This document shows positions 32,001 to 39,665 of a stretch of 64,000 nt of DNA, one piece after another (within the stretch, counting starts at the first letter, position 1; every line of letters starts with the position of its first letter). The notes below the pieces were generated by a model that was given only the letters and a program-made list of their open reading frames with translations, searched no databases and was not told where the DNA came from. Source of the stretch: Campylobacter sp. CCS1377 (lineage in GTDB: Bacteria > Campylobacterota > Campylobacteria > Campylobacterales > Campylobacteraceae); contig NZ_CP155620.1 of assembly GCF_040008265.1 (NCBI RefSeq), forward strand, positions 1,054,001-1,118,000, in the 5' to 3' direction. Made by a program: the position numbers and the translations under genes.

Positions 32001-35000
32001 TGCCACTATTTGCTTTTTCAACTATAGTTAAATCTCCACCTGTAGCTTCTAATTTTGCATTATCTTTAATGTTTAAAAGTCCACCAGTATTTAAAGTGAT
32101 ATTTGCAGCCTTAAATGCACCACCGCTAAATTCCATAGCCTTAGCTGTGATATCGGCATTACCTGTAGCTGCGAGTGTGCTAGTATTAATGCGTATCCAC
32201 TGCGTAGCATCAAAGTCAAATTTTCCACTAGCGTTAATATTAGCATTTACAAGATTAATCTCACCAGCATTGACAATAAAATCTTTTACACTAAGCTCTT
32301 CTGTAAGAGTATAGTTGATTAATCCATTATTTGAACTTTGCAGGGTTAAACTTCCATCACTTCCAAAATCAAATATACCACCTTTTAAATCAATTTGCTT
32401 TTTACCATCTAAAGTAAAAGTGCCATTTTTTACATTAAATGTGCCATTATTAATTACGATTTTATTATCCGCTGTAAATTTTAAATTACCATTAGCATTA
32501 AATGTGCCACCATTTGTGTTGATTTGATTGGCTGTGAGTTCAAATTTATCGCCTGTATTTTCTAAAGTACCACCACTTATATCTATAATACCACCTTTTG
32601 TAATATCACTATTATTTGGTTTCGCATTTAATATGAGCTGATTGGCTTTTAGTGTACCAGCACTGATGTTGATCTTATTGAAAGTATTAAGTTTTAAAAG
32701 ACCATTTAGAGCTTGCAAAGTAGCATTGCCTAAAATGTTAATACTTTGTCCACCCCAAATACTAAAATCAGGGGAACTACCATTTTTAGTATCACCCGTA
32801 GCTGTAAATGTGCCGTTATTAATATTCACACGATTATTTGCACTTAAATCTATAGTTTTTGCATCAAGGGTTAAATTATTTTTATCTTTTTCACCTATAT
32901 TAATCTCTTGCGCGTCGATATCGATAGTTCCATTGCTTGCTTTTAAATTTGCAGAACCTAAAATATCAATAACTTTACCAGTGCCATTTGCTTGATTATC
33001 AGCCTTTGCTTGTATGCTTAAAGTTCCACTTGTAGCTTCTAAACTAGCATCTTTTATAGAAATCCAGTTATTTGAGTTAAGATTTACACTTGCACCTTTT
33101 ATACTTGTACTGTCACCTGAAATTTGAAGGCTACCAAGACCGTTTAGAGTGATATTTTTACTGCTTTCTAACTTACCACTTTCAATGATGAGCTGTTTTG
33201 TAGCATTAAAGGCAATATTATCTGTAGCAACTAAATTCATATTTTTAAAATTAATACCACCAGCATTACCACTGCCGTTATAGCCATTTATAATAAAGCT
33301 TGTAACTTTCAATTCACCATTTCTTGAAATATCCACCAAGCCATCGCTTGAGAGTATGAATTTTGAAGTGTTGCCAAAAGTTCCACCACTAAATTCTATA
33401 CCTGCTTTACCTTTGAAATTTAAATTTGCTACCGCATTAAAGTTTCCACCTTTAACACGAAGATTGTTTGTAGCATTTAGCGTTAGGGTGCTAGCTTTAA
33501 ATTCTACGCCACTACCTGTGCTACCATTTTCTCCATTTTTGCTTATAATTTGTGAGGCATTAGCTGTGATGGTGCCACCATTTGCTTCAATAACACCACC
33601 TTGCAAATCAATAACACCTTTATCTGTAGAATTTGTTGTAGTTGTTAATTCTACACTTTTACCTTTTAAATTTCCACCGCTTATAGTGATAAGATTTGTA
33701 GCATAAAGTTTTAGAGCATCAGTGGCATTTAAAGTTCCGTTTTGTATATCAATATATTGCGTTCCACCATTTTGTGTACCAAAATTTAATTTTGTAGCGT
33801 TTAGAGTACCACCATTTAAAACGATACGCTTTGAGTTAAGATTCATTGTTGTGGCATTCCAGTTTGCACCGTTGTTGAAATTTAACTCATCTGCACCGCT
33901 GGTGTTTAGGTTACCTACATTATTAAGCGTTCCACCACTTATAGTGATTTCAACACCGCCGCCTTGACCATCACTTGCATCATTGTCAGTGTATTTATCA
34001 TTTATACCTTTAATATTTAAGGTGTTTGCCTCTAGTGTACCTCCACTTATAGTCATCACATTATGAGTGATAAGATCCATAGTATTTGCTTTTAGCTTAG
34101 CTGTGCCTGATAGGGCAAAATTATTATAAGCTTCAAGATGTAAATTCTTGTTAGCTTGAAGTGTGCCTGATTTAAGATCAATATAATAAGATTTAAAAGT
34201 TAAGTTTTCGCCTTTAATGGTTTCCCCATCTCCAAGACTTATGTCTATATTGCCACCATCACCTGTACCAATATCAATTTGTCCATCATCCATACCATCG
34301 CCAAAACCCTTCTTAAGTTCGACTTCTTTTTTGGCATAAAGATCAAGTTTTTTAGCATCAAATTTAGTGCCGTCGACTACAATTTTATGATTTGCATCAG
34401 CATTAATTGTGCCTTTTTGAACATTAATTGCACCACCTTTAAAATTAATCTGATCAGCTGTAATAACAATAGCTTCTTTGTTGCCATCAGTTTTATCACT
34501 AGTAACTGTTGTGCCATCAAAGTCTATTGTTCCACCTTTATTACCACTAATCTTACCTATAGAAGAAAAATTTAAAAATCCACCTTTGATATTTCCACCT
34601 TTTAAATGGATATAATTATCCGAGATGAAATCAGCATTTATACTTCCTGTAATAGTTCCACCTGTTATTTCTATAAGTCCTTTGTTTCCATCTTTTGCAG
34701 TGAAATCCAAATCATTACTTGTTACACTACCATTTTTCATATAAATTTGTTTGGCTGTGAAAGTTAAAGTATTAGTGCCTTTTATCGTTGGTTGGTTTGT
34801 GCTATCGCCAACAGTGATTTTATCTGCATCGGCAGTGAAAGCATTGTTTGCGCTAAATGAACCTTTTGTAATATTTAGAGTTAAAACTCCACCATTGATT
34901 TTATCTATATCAATATTTTTTGCTGTGATTGTACCACCACTTAAATCAATAAGATTTTTACCGAGTAGTTTTAGAGTACCCGAGTTATTAAAAGTTCCAC

Positions 35001-36834
35001 CGCTGATATTAAGATATTTATCTGCACTTAAAGTTACATTTGTGGCATTGATATTACCACCTTTAATTAAGAGTTGATTGTCTGTAGTGGTGAAATTTAC
35101 ATTACCAACACTATTTTCTATAGTACCGGAATTATAAGTGATTTGTTTAGCGTTGGCATTTAATATATTAATGTTTCTAAAAGTGTTATTTGTAAATTCT
35201 ATGGCATTTGCCGCTATAAAATCAAGTTTTGCAACATCACGGTATTTTTGCGAAAAAGTCGAGTCCTTTAAGCTTATATCCCCATCGCTTTTAAACCGAG
35301 CTGGGTTTGTTCTATCCATGAAAACAAAATGCGATTTATTGACCCCAATGTATTTATTAGAATAAGCATCAAATTTCCAATAAGCTCTAAGATTTGCATT
35401 GTTAAAATTGAGAGCATTGCTTGCTTTAAAAACCATATTATCAGCTGATAATTTTGTACCTTGATTTAGATTGATATCATTAGCTTGCAATTCTAAGTTT
35501 TTAAGAGTTGTATCAGTATTACCACTAACATCGTAATTTGGTGTAGTAGTGCTTTCTATATTGATAATACCACCTTTTCCACCACCACCCTTAGAAAGCA
35601 TTTTTAAGGTTTTTCCAGCAATATTTAATACCGTATCTTTGATATCGATTTTATTTGTAGCTTGTAAGTCGATATCAAGACTATTAAAAGTTACACCATT
35701 AAAAGCGATTTGGTTTGTGGCGTCTATGTCAACTTTAGCCTGATTTGTACCAGTAATAGTAGTGTCTTTATTGCCTTTTTTATTAAGCTCTACTTGATAA
35801 GCATCAATATCTAGAGTGCCACTTAAATTTAAAGTCGCACCTTCTAGCTCGACTACAGATTGGTTTCCTGTGCCTTTTAAAGTAATGTTTGTAGCGTTTG
35901 TTAAAGTAGTATCTTCGAGCTTAATCCAATTTGATGATAAACTTTGATTAGCAGCACTAATAGTGCCACCGTTTAGATTTATAGCGTCTGTGGCTGTTAA
36001 ATTTATAGTGTTGGCTGTGATATTAGCTGAACCTTGTATATTGTCCGCGTTAAATGTTAAGGTAGAATTTACATTGATATCTGATTTTTTAGAAAGGTTG
36101 ATTTGTCCTTTTTGCGAATTTATACCTGCTTTAGCATTTAAATTTGTAGTATTTATCACACCGCCTGTGAATTGTATTAAAGTAGAGGCTGTGAAGTTGA
36201 TATTTTTGGTATCGATTTTACCATCTTCTACATTTATAGCATTAGCTTCTACTTTTAAGCCAGCAGCTGCATTTACCCCACCTGCAAAAACGATTTTATC
36301 ACCTACAAGAGCAAGTTCACTTACTTTAATATCTGCACCCTTTTGGATATCAATATTACCTGCAATGCTTGGCTCAAAAACGGGAGAAAATTCACCAGTT
36401 TGCATAAATTTTTGCATTTGGACATCGTTTAAAGCCTTAGTTGAAACAGCGAATTTATTTGCGTTAATACTGGCACCGCTACCAATAATGGTGCCATTTG
36501 GATTAACTAAAAAGATATTATTGGTCCCACCATTTAGCTTTCCAAAAAGCTTGGATGAATTTTTGCTATAATCAAGATTGAGATAATAATGTCCATCGGT
36601 GGTAAAATTTACAGTTTCACCTGCACCAATATTAAAACCACCACCCCAAGCGATTACATGCTTACCTCCGCTTGTAGTTCCAGTAATATTCATATTATTA
36701 CCATTTTGACTAATATTACCATGAGAACCATTAACGAAAGAGCCACCTGATGGAAGTGCCAAAGCAGAATTAAAAAGCATAGAGCTAACAACAAAGCTTA
36801 AAGTAAGATGTTTTCCCAAACTTAAATCACGCAT
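23095..36834 (-). CDS. Giant TPS-type filamentous haemagglutinin / adhesin
   Basis: A 4579-residue secreted surface protein. A signal peptide (residues 1-27, ending ALALP) leads into a TPS secretion domain (about 28-270) with the diagnostic INPNG-like FLVNPNGTIIGSGASINANKF. From about 280 to 3550 there are degenerate repeats of about 20 residues, of the type ISGGTLxAxxLxLxA, predicting a very long right-handed beta-helix fibre. Residues about 3680-3850 hold GLUG-like repeats (YVGGIVGxxxxGSTxxxI). Next comes an acidic, Asn/Gly-rich linker, then a helical C-terminal domain (about 4260-4560). The protein ends with two Cys (4563, 4575) four residues from the terminus, as in HMW-type adhesins anchored through a C-terminal disulfide. 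No TpsB transporter gene is in the window. A G11 tract lies upstream. Confidence 0.9.
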   Translation of the reverse strand: MRDLSLGKHLTLSFVVSSMLFNSALALPSGGSFVNGSHGNISQNGNNMNITGTTSGGKHVIAWGGGFNIGAGETVNFTTDGHYYLNLDYSKNSSKLFGKLNGGTNNIFLVNPNGTIIGSGASINANKFAVSTKALNDVQMQKFMQTGEFSPVFEPSIAGNIDIQKGADIKVSELALVGDKIVFAGGVNAAAGLKVEANAINVEDGKIDTKNINFTASTLIQFTGGVINTTNLNAKAGINSQKGQINLSKKSDINVNSTLTFNADNIQGSANITANTINLTATDAINLNGGTISAANQSLSSNWIKLEDTTLTNATNITLKGTGNQSVVELEGATLNLSGTLDIDAYQVELNKKGNKDTTITGTNQAKVDIDATNQIAFNGVTFNSLDIDLQATNKIDIKDTVLNIAGKTLKMLSKGGGGKGGIINIESTTTPNYDVSGNTDTTLKNLELQANDINLNQGTKLSADNMVFKASNALNFNNANLRAYWKFDAYSNKYIGVNKSHFVFMDRTNPARFKSDGDISLKDSTFSQKYRDVAKLDFIAANAIEFTNNTFRNINILNANAKQITYNSGTIENSVGNVNFTTTDNQLLIKGGNINATNVTLSADKYLNISGGTFNNSGTLKLLGKNLIDLSGGTITAKNIDIDKINGGVLTLNITKGSFSANNAFTADADKITVGDSTNQPTIKGTNTLTFTAKQIYMKNGSVTSNDLDFTAKDGNKGLIEITGGTITGSINADFISDNYIHLKGGNIKGGFLNFSSIGKISGNKGGTIDFDGTTVTSDKTDGNKEAIVITADQINFKGGAINVQKGTINADANHKIVVDGTKFDAKKLDLYAKKEVELKKGFGDGMDDGQIDIGTGDGGNIDISLGDGETIKGENLTFKSYYIDLKSGTLQANKNLHLEAYNNFALSGTAKLKANTMDLITHNVMTISGGTLEANTLNIKGINDKYTDNDASDGQGGGVEITISGGTLNNVGNLNTSGADELNFNNGANWNATTMNLNSKRIVLNGGTLNATKLNFGTQNGGTQYIDIQNGTLNATDALKLYATNLITISGGNLKGKSVELTTTTNSTDKGVIDLQGGVIEANGGTITANASQIISKNGENGSTGSGVEFKASTLTLNATNNLRVKGGNFNAVANLNFKGKAGIEFSGGTFGNTSKFILSSDGLVDISRNGELKVTSFIINGYNGSGNAGGINFKNMNLVATDNIAFNATKQLIIESGKLESSKNITLNGLGSLQISGDSTSIKGASVNLNSNNWISIKDASLEATSGTLSIQAKADNQANGTGKVIDILGSANLKASNGTIDIDAQEINIGEKDKNNLTLDAKTIDLSANNRVNINNGTFTATGDTKNGSSPDFSIWGGQSINILGNATLQALNGLLKLNTFNKINISAGTLKANQLILNAKPNNSDITKGGIIDISGGTLENTGDKFELTANQINTNGGTFNANGNLKFTADNKIVINNGTFNVKNGTFTLDGKKQIDLKGGIFDFGSDGSLTLQSSNNGLINYTLTEELSVKDFIVNAGEINLVNANINASGKFDFDATQWIRINTSTLAATGNADITAKAMEFSGGAFKAANITLNTGGLLNIKDNAKLEATGGDLTIVEKANSGNSELNLDNGSSLKASGDIKIDTDELNIKGALNADNITLGDTNAQNINITDSANINATTALVLKAIKSILIDGTKTQLQGATIDFTNSGYTHIINGIINAATSIKFTQNGKDNLLRIEGGTISTGNAGGTKSGSIEFAGNEANVEIWGGEFETGELKANNVKQFILGKADGKVTPNIDVTTLTLQASHNLALIKADIMATSAKLLGTNLVKIAGANLNISGDLEISGDKRVEITSGKIDAQNINFITKNYIFLGGTSEITATKNIDFIAFGSMNGKTTGTVEFADNVKVNADTITIGDTQADSNERVEQIIFNGGEVGAKTSIKGYAKQVYVKNGTIKTPDLYLEGREKISLTGGTIDNGGKFIEFVSGQIIELGIALKSTDDIKLTAPQLNIVKGANIEAGKNLTLISTGLNGQPGKGGLFLGGGNLSAGETLTLIGENGIAMLDDPSALTISGKVVNLFSNNYINITGSITGENVTLSGFEKKDDGSYISKTGQNTVIELANTDITGKSKDSSTLTIDGKQINLSGSKTISNFKTADFKASNQIALNGGVFKNIAALNLLGAKEVLIAGAMIKEGISALNIKSDNHIALKSGEVATSSLNLSGLSDGSKPKVIDFSGASVSVNEGDLSANANQINITGGSVNANNITFNATNIKASGGTLKASEELKFTTEKLDDTHNGMIEISGTASLEAETLSLISANLIKISGGTLKGTNINLGDDANKNTTVIDILGGTIGDNSSTIAIKGAQLNIGDTDKNPTINGNLTADMSNQIVIKNGILNLLTANLSAANLIDISGGTIKANALTLNASDTNKGKIAISGAIIQGNGDAKTLEANAKWIDISGGEIKDFSDATLKATDILQVSGSAKLTNNTNATLQGANALKILGGTFSGEGNLKLLSDNLVEISGGIFSVKTDINGITDTGSSTANNSSLKELVLKGGTFNKQINAYAKDMNFASGTITFNASSATFMASNYLKFGSATINANSTSALSFNATKSILASGTIFNNTAKDSTITFQTTDASGYIGLTNNTKISGFNNVNLNSSKDLELNKATIDTKNLSLKSSNNTVIASSSLSTSDKLSIEAIKDLSVNESSTLTINGGNENSIKAQNISFSGSKLVVDKSSKLDLETTTFKSLNSQISLLGGSTLNANAKDIIIKGSKDGLSAILGGSSALNLKASNVVSLENAVFKHKNSNGNENANKINIEATSKITAKDTEFALDSGQSSAEITLKTTADNGTIELENVKHSASTNEAQSSFFKLQTKHANFKGGNTIDTMTSNADYITIAGANTFTKSTLDAQKLIDIKEGSTTTLDNSTLKSASELKATNATINLKNTVNFYAQNQRFTGTNFSGAGSTLNFKGYNGDANKIEFSTGTNFNNIQNIIAVAKGILVDTGKDGGFLSGINKLDLGAKDDLTIKGSTVKANDITLDGSYLYISNKSNIEGNTLKLNTDASFDKAYLKIEDSSIKANESLTLGADNETGSVIDILNNSSITSNKSASIYADAINLKNSQLILSGNSTIKALSKFLAQNDNAKASIKLSGNLTIDGGKEIEFNKANIEKSGDTAKIWLRTTKDLGSGSNGKIKFTQSQFGTSDSMLDLIQISNPDGNNVGANDFIVDNSSIYTTSMILKLANLIEFKNGSNITANTFKAENAKLTKFNGASFTINNGTDGSGIFTEQILFTNSTFTLNSGKFAFGNASTKYVKFENNKDSGKGLWVNGTNGGTLTFEGQEIDFKTSQLTTNNNTQNINFNSTGDINFDGATFTTNGGTANFYIGSRNNSTLNIDFKDTIFNKANGTLNLDLMAKTSENKGGKISLGGLKITNEINLFKANANWIDIANGAEIKAARVDLSTPGKILMSGGTIITNDFVASSGAGTGNIYLQGGKIQATNVTLQGNEVQILKKDGNVNKSGTTISSKDGRGLAEKVSVGSYNGKDTNHAYILANTVFAKVIENNGKNKSWTSMDISALRGNDSGWGGNGPQMTGSARKYLNIATDTNARNNAQEWYDFVQWFNEGNRGINSYDEYVLLNDIDFNWANLAKKDGLGNNTYGLIHNFESQTLNGNGHTLKNFNIGTDQIKFSGSGDGNMYAGLILNAGKGSVFKNITIEGAWMHLNGNTIQYAGILAGKVDAGARFENINFKSNLGVNATLSRNSTVYVGGIVGLTTNGSTFQNIDINGIKVTATQDNGQPIYVGGIVGQIQGGSTIDHIYVNGVEVSATSKDRKNRAYSGGFAGTMRGDVAIHDIAMKNIKSYATGAQWSMASALTSKEYSRDTTESKKLKLNLTINDVYLHVASLSVNSNQGSRNDAIDSFFVGAYQQEGDLWINGILAKCDPNQGQCKPSKNYNITIYTTWRVNGYDGDGIDGKFMSANGYPSRMIRQIDNDNGSQWESAVRSKYGKLGFYTEGKTDIAVPGDVINIADQNNDGKWTGATEKDDVSGPSGTEKETNYEEEGTSAANNDSTVTDVGDISVSDGNSYTGSTGVGEIGNDYTPTTSKTSDDIAADQVVSTEGKKPENLDNSITEIIDGGVDKIANLTPPKIDDITGDSEDTINNAGDTTATTDNDINYDTGLANDKADMGDESGFVGNSKQPGDIDGNENGNGGSGGGSGVSNLTPNDPNNITNTGKGNNLTITPPKAVVDNAGSLINKNFTNISYTDKAYSFSSNDYDNKILEEILKKITDGYYTLDINDFAEAYEAAIKGDIVKLLSILQVADVNFESIRQAMDFMMAFYDSKGQGLGETIKAKGGEKFKTYNQKAHQLNVDKGALWTFIFGAGGFEDKIENYFKDYEKYKDYESQLIYWGKMYNDFKALIDSGIFGDENSQKYKDAMKQLEEYQTKYNEIKDQADAYIKDVMKGQSDYILSVFVKTDKDSNGHFKFTDESGKIGDYDYVSKIPGGDIPDLPDKQPEVPEPPQIDSKMFSDVTDHAQVLENEEEENEIDEAAGEERQRLCVVSDNAKAMNQCLAPK

Positions 36835-36866
36835 AAAGAGATCCTTTCATTTTCAAAAATCCAAGA

Positions 36867-36877
36867 CCCCCCCCCCC
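36867..36877 (-). repeat. Homopolymeric G11 tract upstream of the adhesin (phase-variation candidate)
   Basis: Eleven consecutive C on the plus strand (G on the coding strand), 33-43 bases before the adhesin ATG. The first G belongs to an ATG at 36879, so the tract is inside a short upstream frame. At 11 G this frame ends 16 bases before the adhesin start; at 10 or 12 G it would read over the ribosome site (AAAGGA) and stop just past the start. Such tracts are the usual source of phase variation in Campylobacter. Confidence 0.75.
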
Positions 36878-36883
36878 ATAACC

Positions 36884-36900
36884 GTTAATAAGATATTAAC
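36884..36900. promoter_or_regulatory. Inverted repeat GTTAAT-N5-ATTAAC upstream of the adhesin
   Basis: A perfect 6-bp inverted repeat next to the G tract; a second palindrome AGTTAACT lies at 36946-36953. Could be an operator. No regulator is identified. Confidence 0.35.
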
Positions 36901-36977
36901 TTAATGAGAGAGAGCGTCATAAAGTATTAAAAAAGTAACATTTTAAGTTAACTATTTTTTTACTTTTAACTTACTTG

Positions 36978-36983
36978 ATTATA
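36978..36983 (-). promoter_or_regulatory. Candidate -10 box for the adhesin
   Basis: TATAAT on the minus strand (AGATTTATAATCAAG) would give a leader of about 135 bases containing the inverted repeats and the G tract. Other A/T-rich sites nearer the gene cannot be excluded. Confidence 0.35.
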
Positions 36984-37369
36984 AATCTTAAATACTTAAA
37001 AACAATTAAAAGCTTATTTACTTTATTAAAAATAAAATCTTATTAAATGAAGGAATTTTGGGATTTATTGGATTTATCATACATTAAATAATACAAAATA
37101 AATTTAAAATATTTTATATTTTTTGCGTTTTTTTTGGTAAATATTGTTTTATTTTGCTGGGTTTTTTGTGAATTTTTATTTAAGAAATCAAATTTTTTAT
37201 TTGTTTTTGTTTAATTAAGAAATGTTTAATGTGGTTTTTTGGTAGAAATTTTTTGCTGATGCTCAGAATGACGGTTTTAAGTGAGTTGGAGTAGAAGTCC
37301 TTCGCGGTGCTCAGAATGACGAAAAAAGAAGGTTTGTTTAGAACGACGAGCGAATGAGGTTTAGTAAAT
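36984..37369. other. AT-rich intergenic region with dispersed repeats
   Basis: No gene seen. The left half is very A/T-rich, likely adhesin regulatory sequence. The right half (37258-37345) carries two copies of the CTCAGAATGACG short repeat with TCCTTCGCGGTG between them. Confidence 0.5.
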
Positions 37370-37441
37370 CCAAGAGCCTTGCACTCTTGGCGTGGATTTT
37401 GTTTAAGTATAGGTTAAGCAAGGCTTTCTTATATTTTTTTG

Positions 37442-37577
37442 GTGTTTTAAGAGAGCTGGTTAAGTAATTTAATCAGCTTGTTTATTACTTCTAATAATAT
37501 TAAAATTACATTTAAAATCTTTTCTATCATTAGTAGCACCTTTCCCACCAAGAGAAATTAATCACTTAAACGAAGTA
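37442..37577 (+). ncRNA. Antisense RNA to peptide copy 6 (promoter altered)
   Basis: The -10 box is TATATT (37430-37435) rather than TATAAT in the other five copies. The 5' hairpin is kept except for one pair at its base. Confidence 0.4.
37447..37530 (-). CDS. Small amphipathic peptide, type I toxin-like (copy 6, probably decaying)
   Basis: A 27-residue peptide one residue different from copy 1 (NKLIK for NELIK). The ribosome site GGGAAAGG is intact, but the mRNA -10 box is TGGAAT (37578-37583) instead of TAGAAT, and the 3' stem-loop (37370-37390) has lost its outer pair. Expression is probably reduced. Confidence 0.5.
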   Translation of the reverse strand: MIEKILNVILILLEVINKLIKLLNQLS

Positions 37578-37727
37578 ATTCCATCAAAGTTTTCTTAAAA
37601 TTTATTGCGTGAGAAGTTCCGAGGTTCGCAATGGTGAGGGTTTGTCACCAAGCAACGCGAAGGATTGCTTGGTATGGCAATGTGGGTGCTTCAAATCACT
37701 GTAGGTTTATCGCCTAAGCAACGCATC

Positions 37728-37801
37728 TAATAGCAATTATAAGACTTAGTGCTATAAAATAGCAGGATAAAAAGGATAATGGGTTTTTGCGTGGGGTTTT
37801 T
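37728..37801. repeat. Right direct repeat bordering the adhesin island
   Basis: Matches 21298-21370 in the same orientation, with a handful of substitutions and small indels. It lies 60 bases beyond the panC stop. Confidence 0.75.
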
Positions 37802-37812
37802 AGTGAAGCATA

Positions 37813-37831
37813 CCCCCCCCCTTTTTTTTTT
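37813..37831. repeat. C9T10 homopolymer tract beside the panC 3' end
   Basis: Nine C followed by ten T between the right direct repeat and the panC stop. No reading frame starts near it on either strand. It may be a remnant of a phase-variable gene or simply a length-variable site. Confidence 0.6.
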
Positions 37832-37860
37832 AATCGGCTTAAATCTAGAGATTTTTAAAA

Positions 37861-38724
<864 letters not shown>

Positions 38725-39549
38725 TTAATACAATTTTTCTATGAGTTCATCATCTATACTGAAACTATGTTCTAGGCTCGGGAATTTTTCTTCTTTAACT
38801 TCTTTAATATAAGAGTTTATACCTTGTTTTAACACTTCTTTTGTATTGGCAAAATGCTTGACAAATTTCGGTTTAAATTCATCATTTAAACCAAGTAAAT
38901 CATGATAAACCAAAACCTGTCCATCGCAATATTTGCCAGCACCTATGCCGATGGTTGGAATTTCAAGTTTTTTAGTGATGAGTTGGGCAAGTTTTTCAGG
39001 CACGCATTCTAAAACAAGCATCACTGCACCCGCATCTTGTACGGCTTTTGCATCATCGATAAGCTTTTTAGCTGCCTCCAAAGATTTACCTTGCACTCTA
39101 TATCCACCCAAGGTGTGCAAAGACTGAGGCGTAAGCCCCAAATGCGCCACAACAGGAATGGAAGCTTTACTGATAGCACTAATATGCTCACAAAAATCGG
39201 CTCCTTCTAATTTCACCGCATTTGCACCCCCTTCCTTAACTAAACGACCGGCATTTACAAGTGCATCATAAACACTGCTTTGATAAGACATAAAAGGCAT
39301 ATCCGTTAAAACAAAGGCGTTTTTTGCCCCACGAGCAACTGCAGCTGAGCAAAAAAGCATATCTTGCATACTCACACTTAAAGTATCTTTATAACCCAAA
39401 ACCACCATTCCCAAAGAATCTCCTACTAAAATCACATTAACCCCAGCCTCATCAGCAAGTTTTGCACTAAAATAATCATAAGCGGTTAGCATGATGATTT
39501 TGTCTTGATTTTTCTTTTGATCTTGTAGGGTGAGTATGGTATTTTTCAT
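38725..39549 (-). CDS. panB: 3-methyl-2-oxobutanoate hydroxymethyltransferase
   Basis: First step of pantoate synthesis, transferring a hydroxymethyl group from methylenetetrahydrofolate to ketoisovalerate. The 274-residue sequence shows the TIM-barrel landmarks [53 protein letters not shown] and [21 protein letters not shown]. First gene of the split pan cluster. Confidence 0.96.
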   Translation of the reverse strand: MKNTILTLQDQKKNQDKIIMLTAYDYFSAKLADEAGVNVILVGDSLGMVVLGYKDTLSVSMQDMLFCSAAVARGAKNAFVLTDMPFMSYQSSVYDALVNAGRLVKEGGANAVKLEGADFCEHISAISKASIPVVAHLGLTPQSLHTLGGYRVQGKSLEAAKKLIDDAKAVQDAGAVMLVLECVPEKLAQLITKKLEIPTIGIGAGKYCDGQVLVYHDLLGLNDEFKPKFVKHFANTKEVLKQGINSYIKEVKEEKFPSLEHSFSIDDELIEKLY

Positions 39550-39582
39550 TTTTTTCCTTTATCTAAAAAATTTAAAAATCTA

Positions 39583-39588
39583 ATTATA
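39583..39588 (-). promoter_or_regulatory. -10 box for panBC
   Basis: TATAAT on the minus strand (GGTTTTATAATTAGA), about 34 bases before the panB ATG. Confidence 0.5.
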
Positions 39589-39665
39589 AAACCAAAACTT
39601 GAAAAAGAAATAAAAAATTTATGTTAAGATTTTGTAGCAAGATTAAAAGTAAAAAAGGAATGAGA

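Noticed and set aside
24059-36571. Many plus-strand open frames (60-200 codons) opposite the adhesin gene
   Set aside because: They mirror the repeated adhesin sequence, have Leu/Pro/Val-rich translations typical of antisense frames, and lack ribosome sites.
23095-36834. CRISPR array or satellite in the 13-kb repetitive region
   Set aside because: The repetition is at the protein level (about 20-residue beta-helix units with variable DNA), in one continuous frame; there are no identical repeats with spacers.
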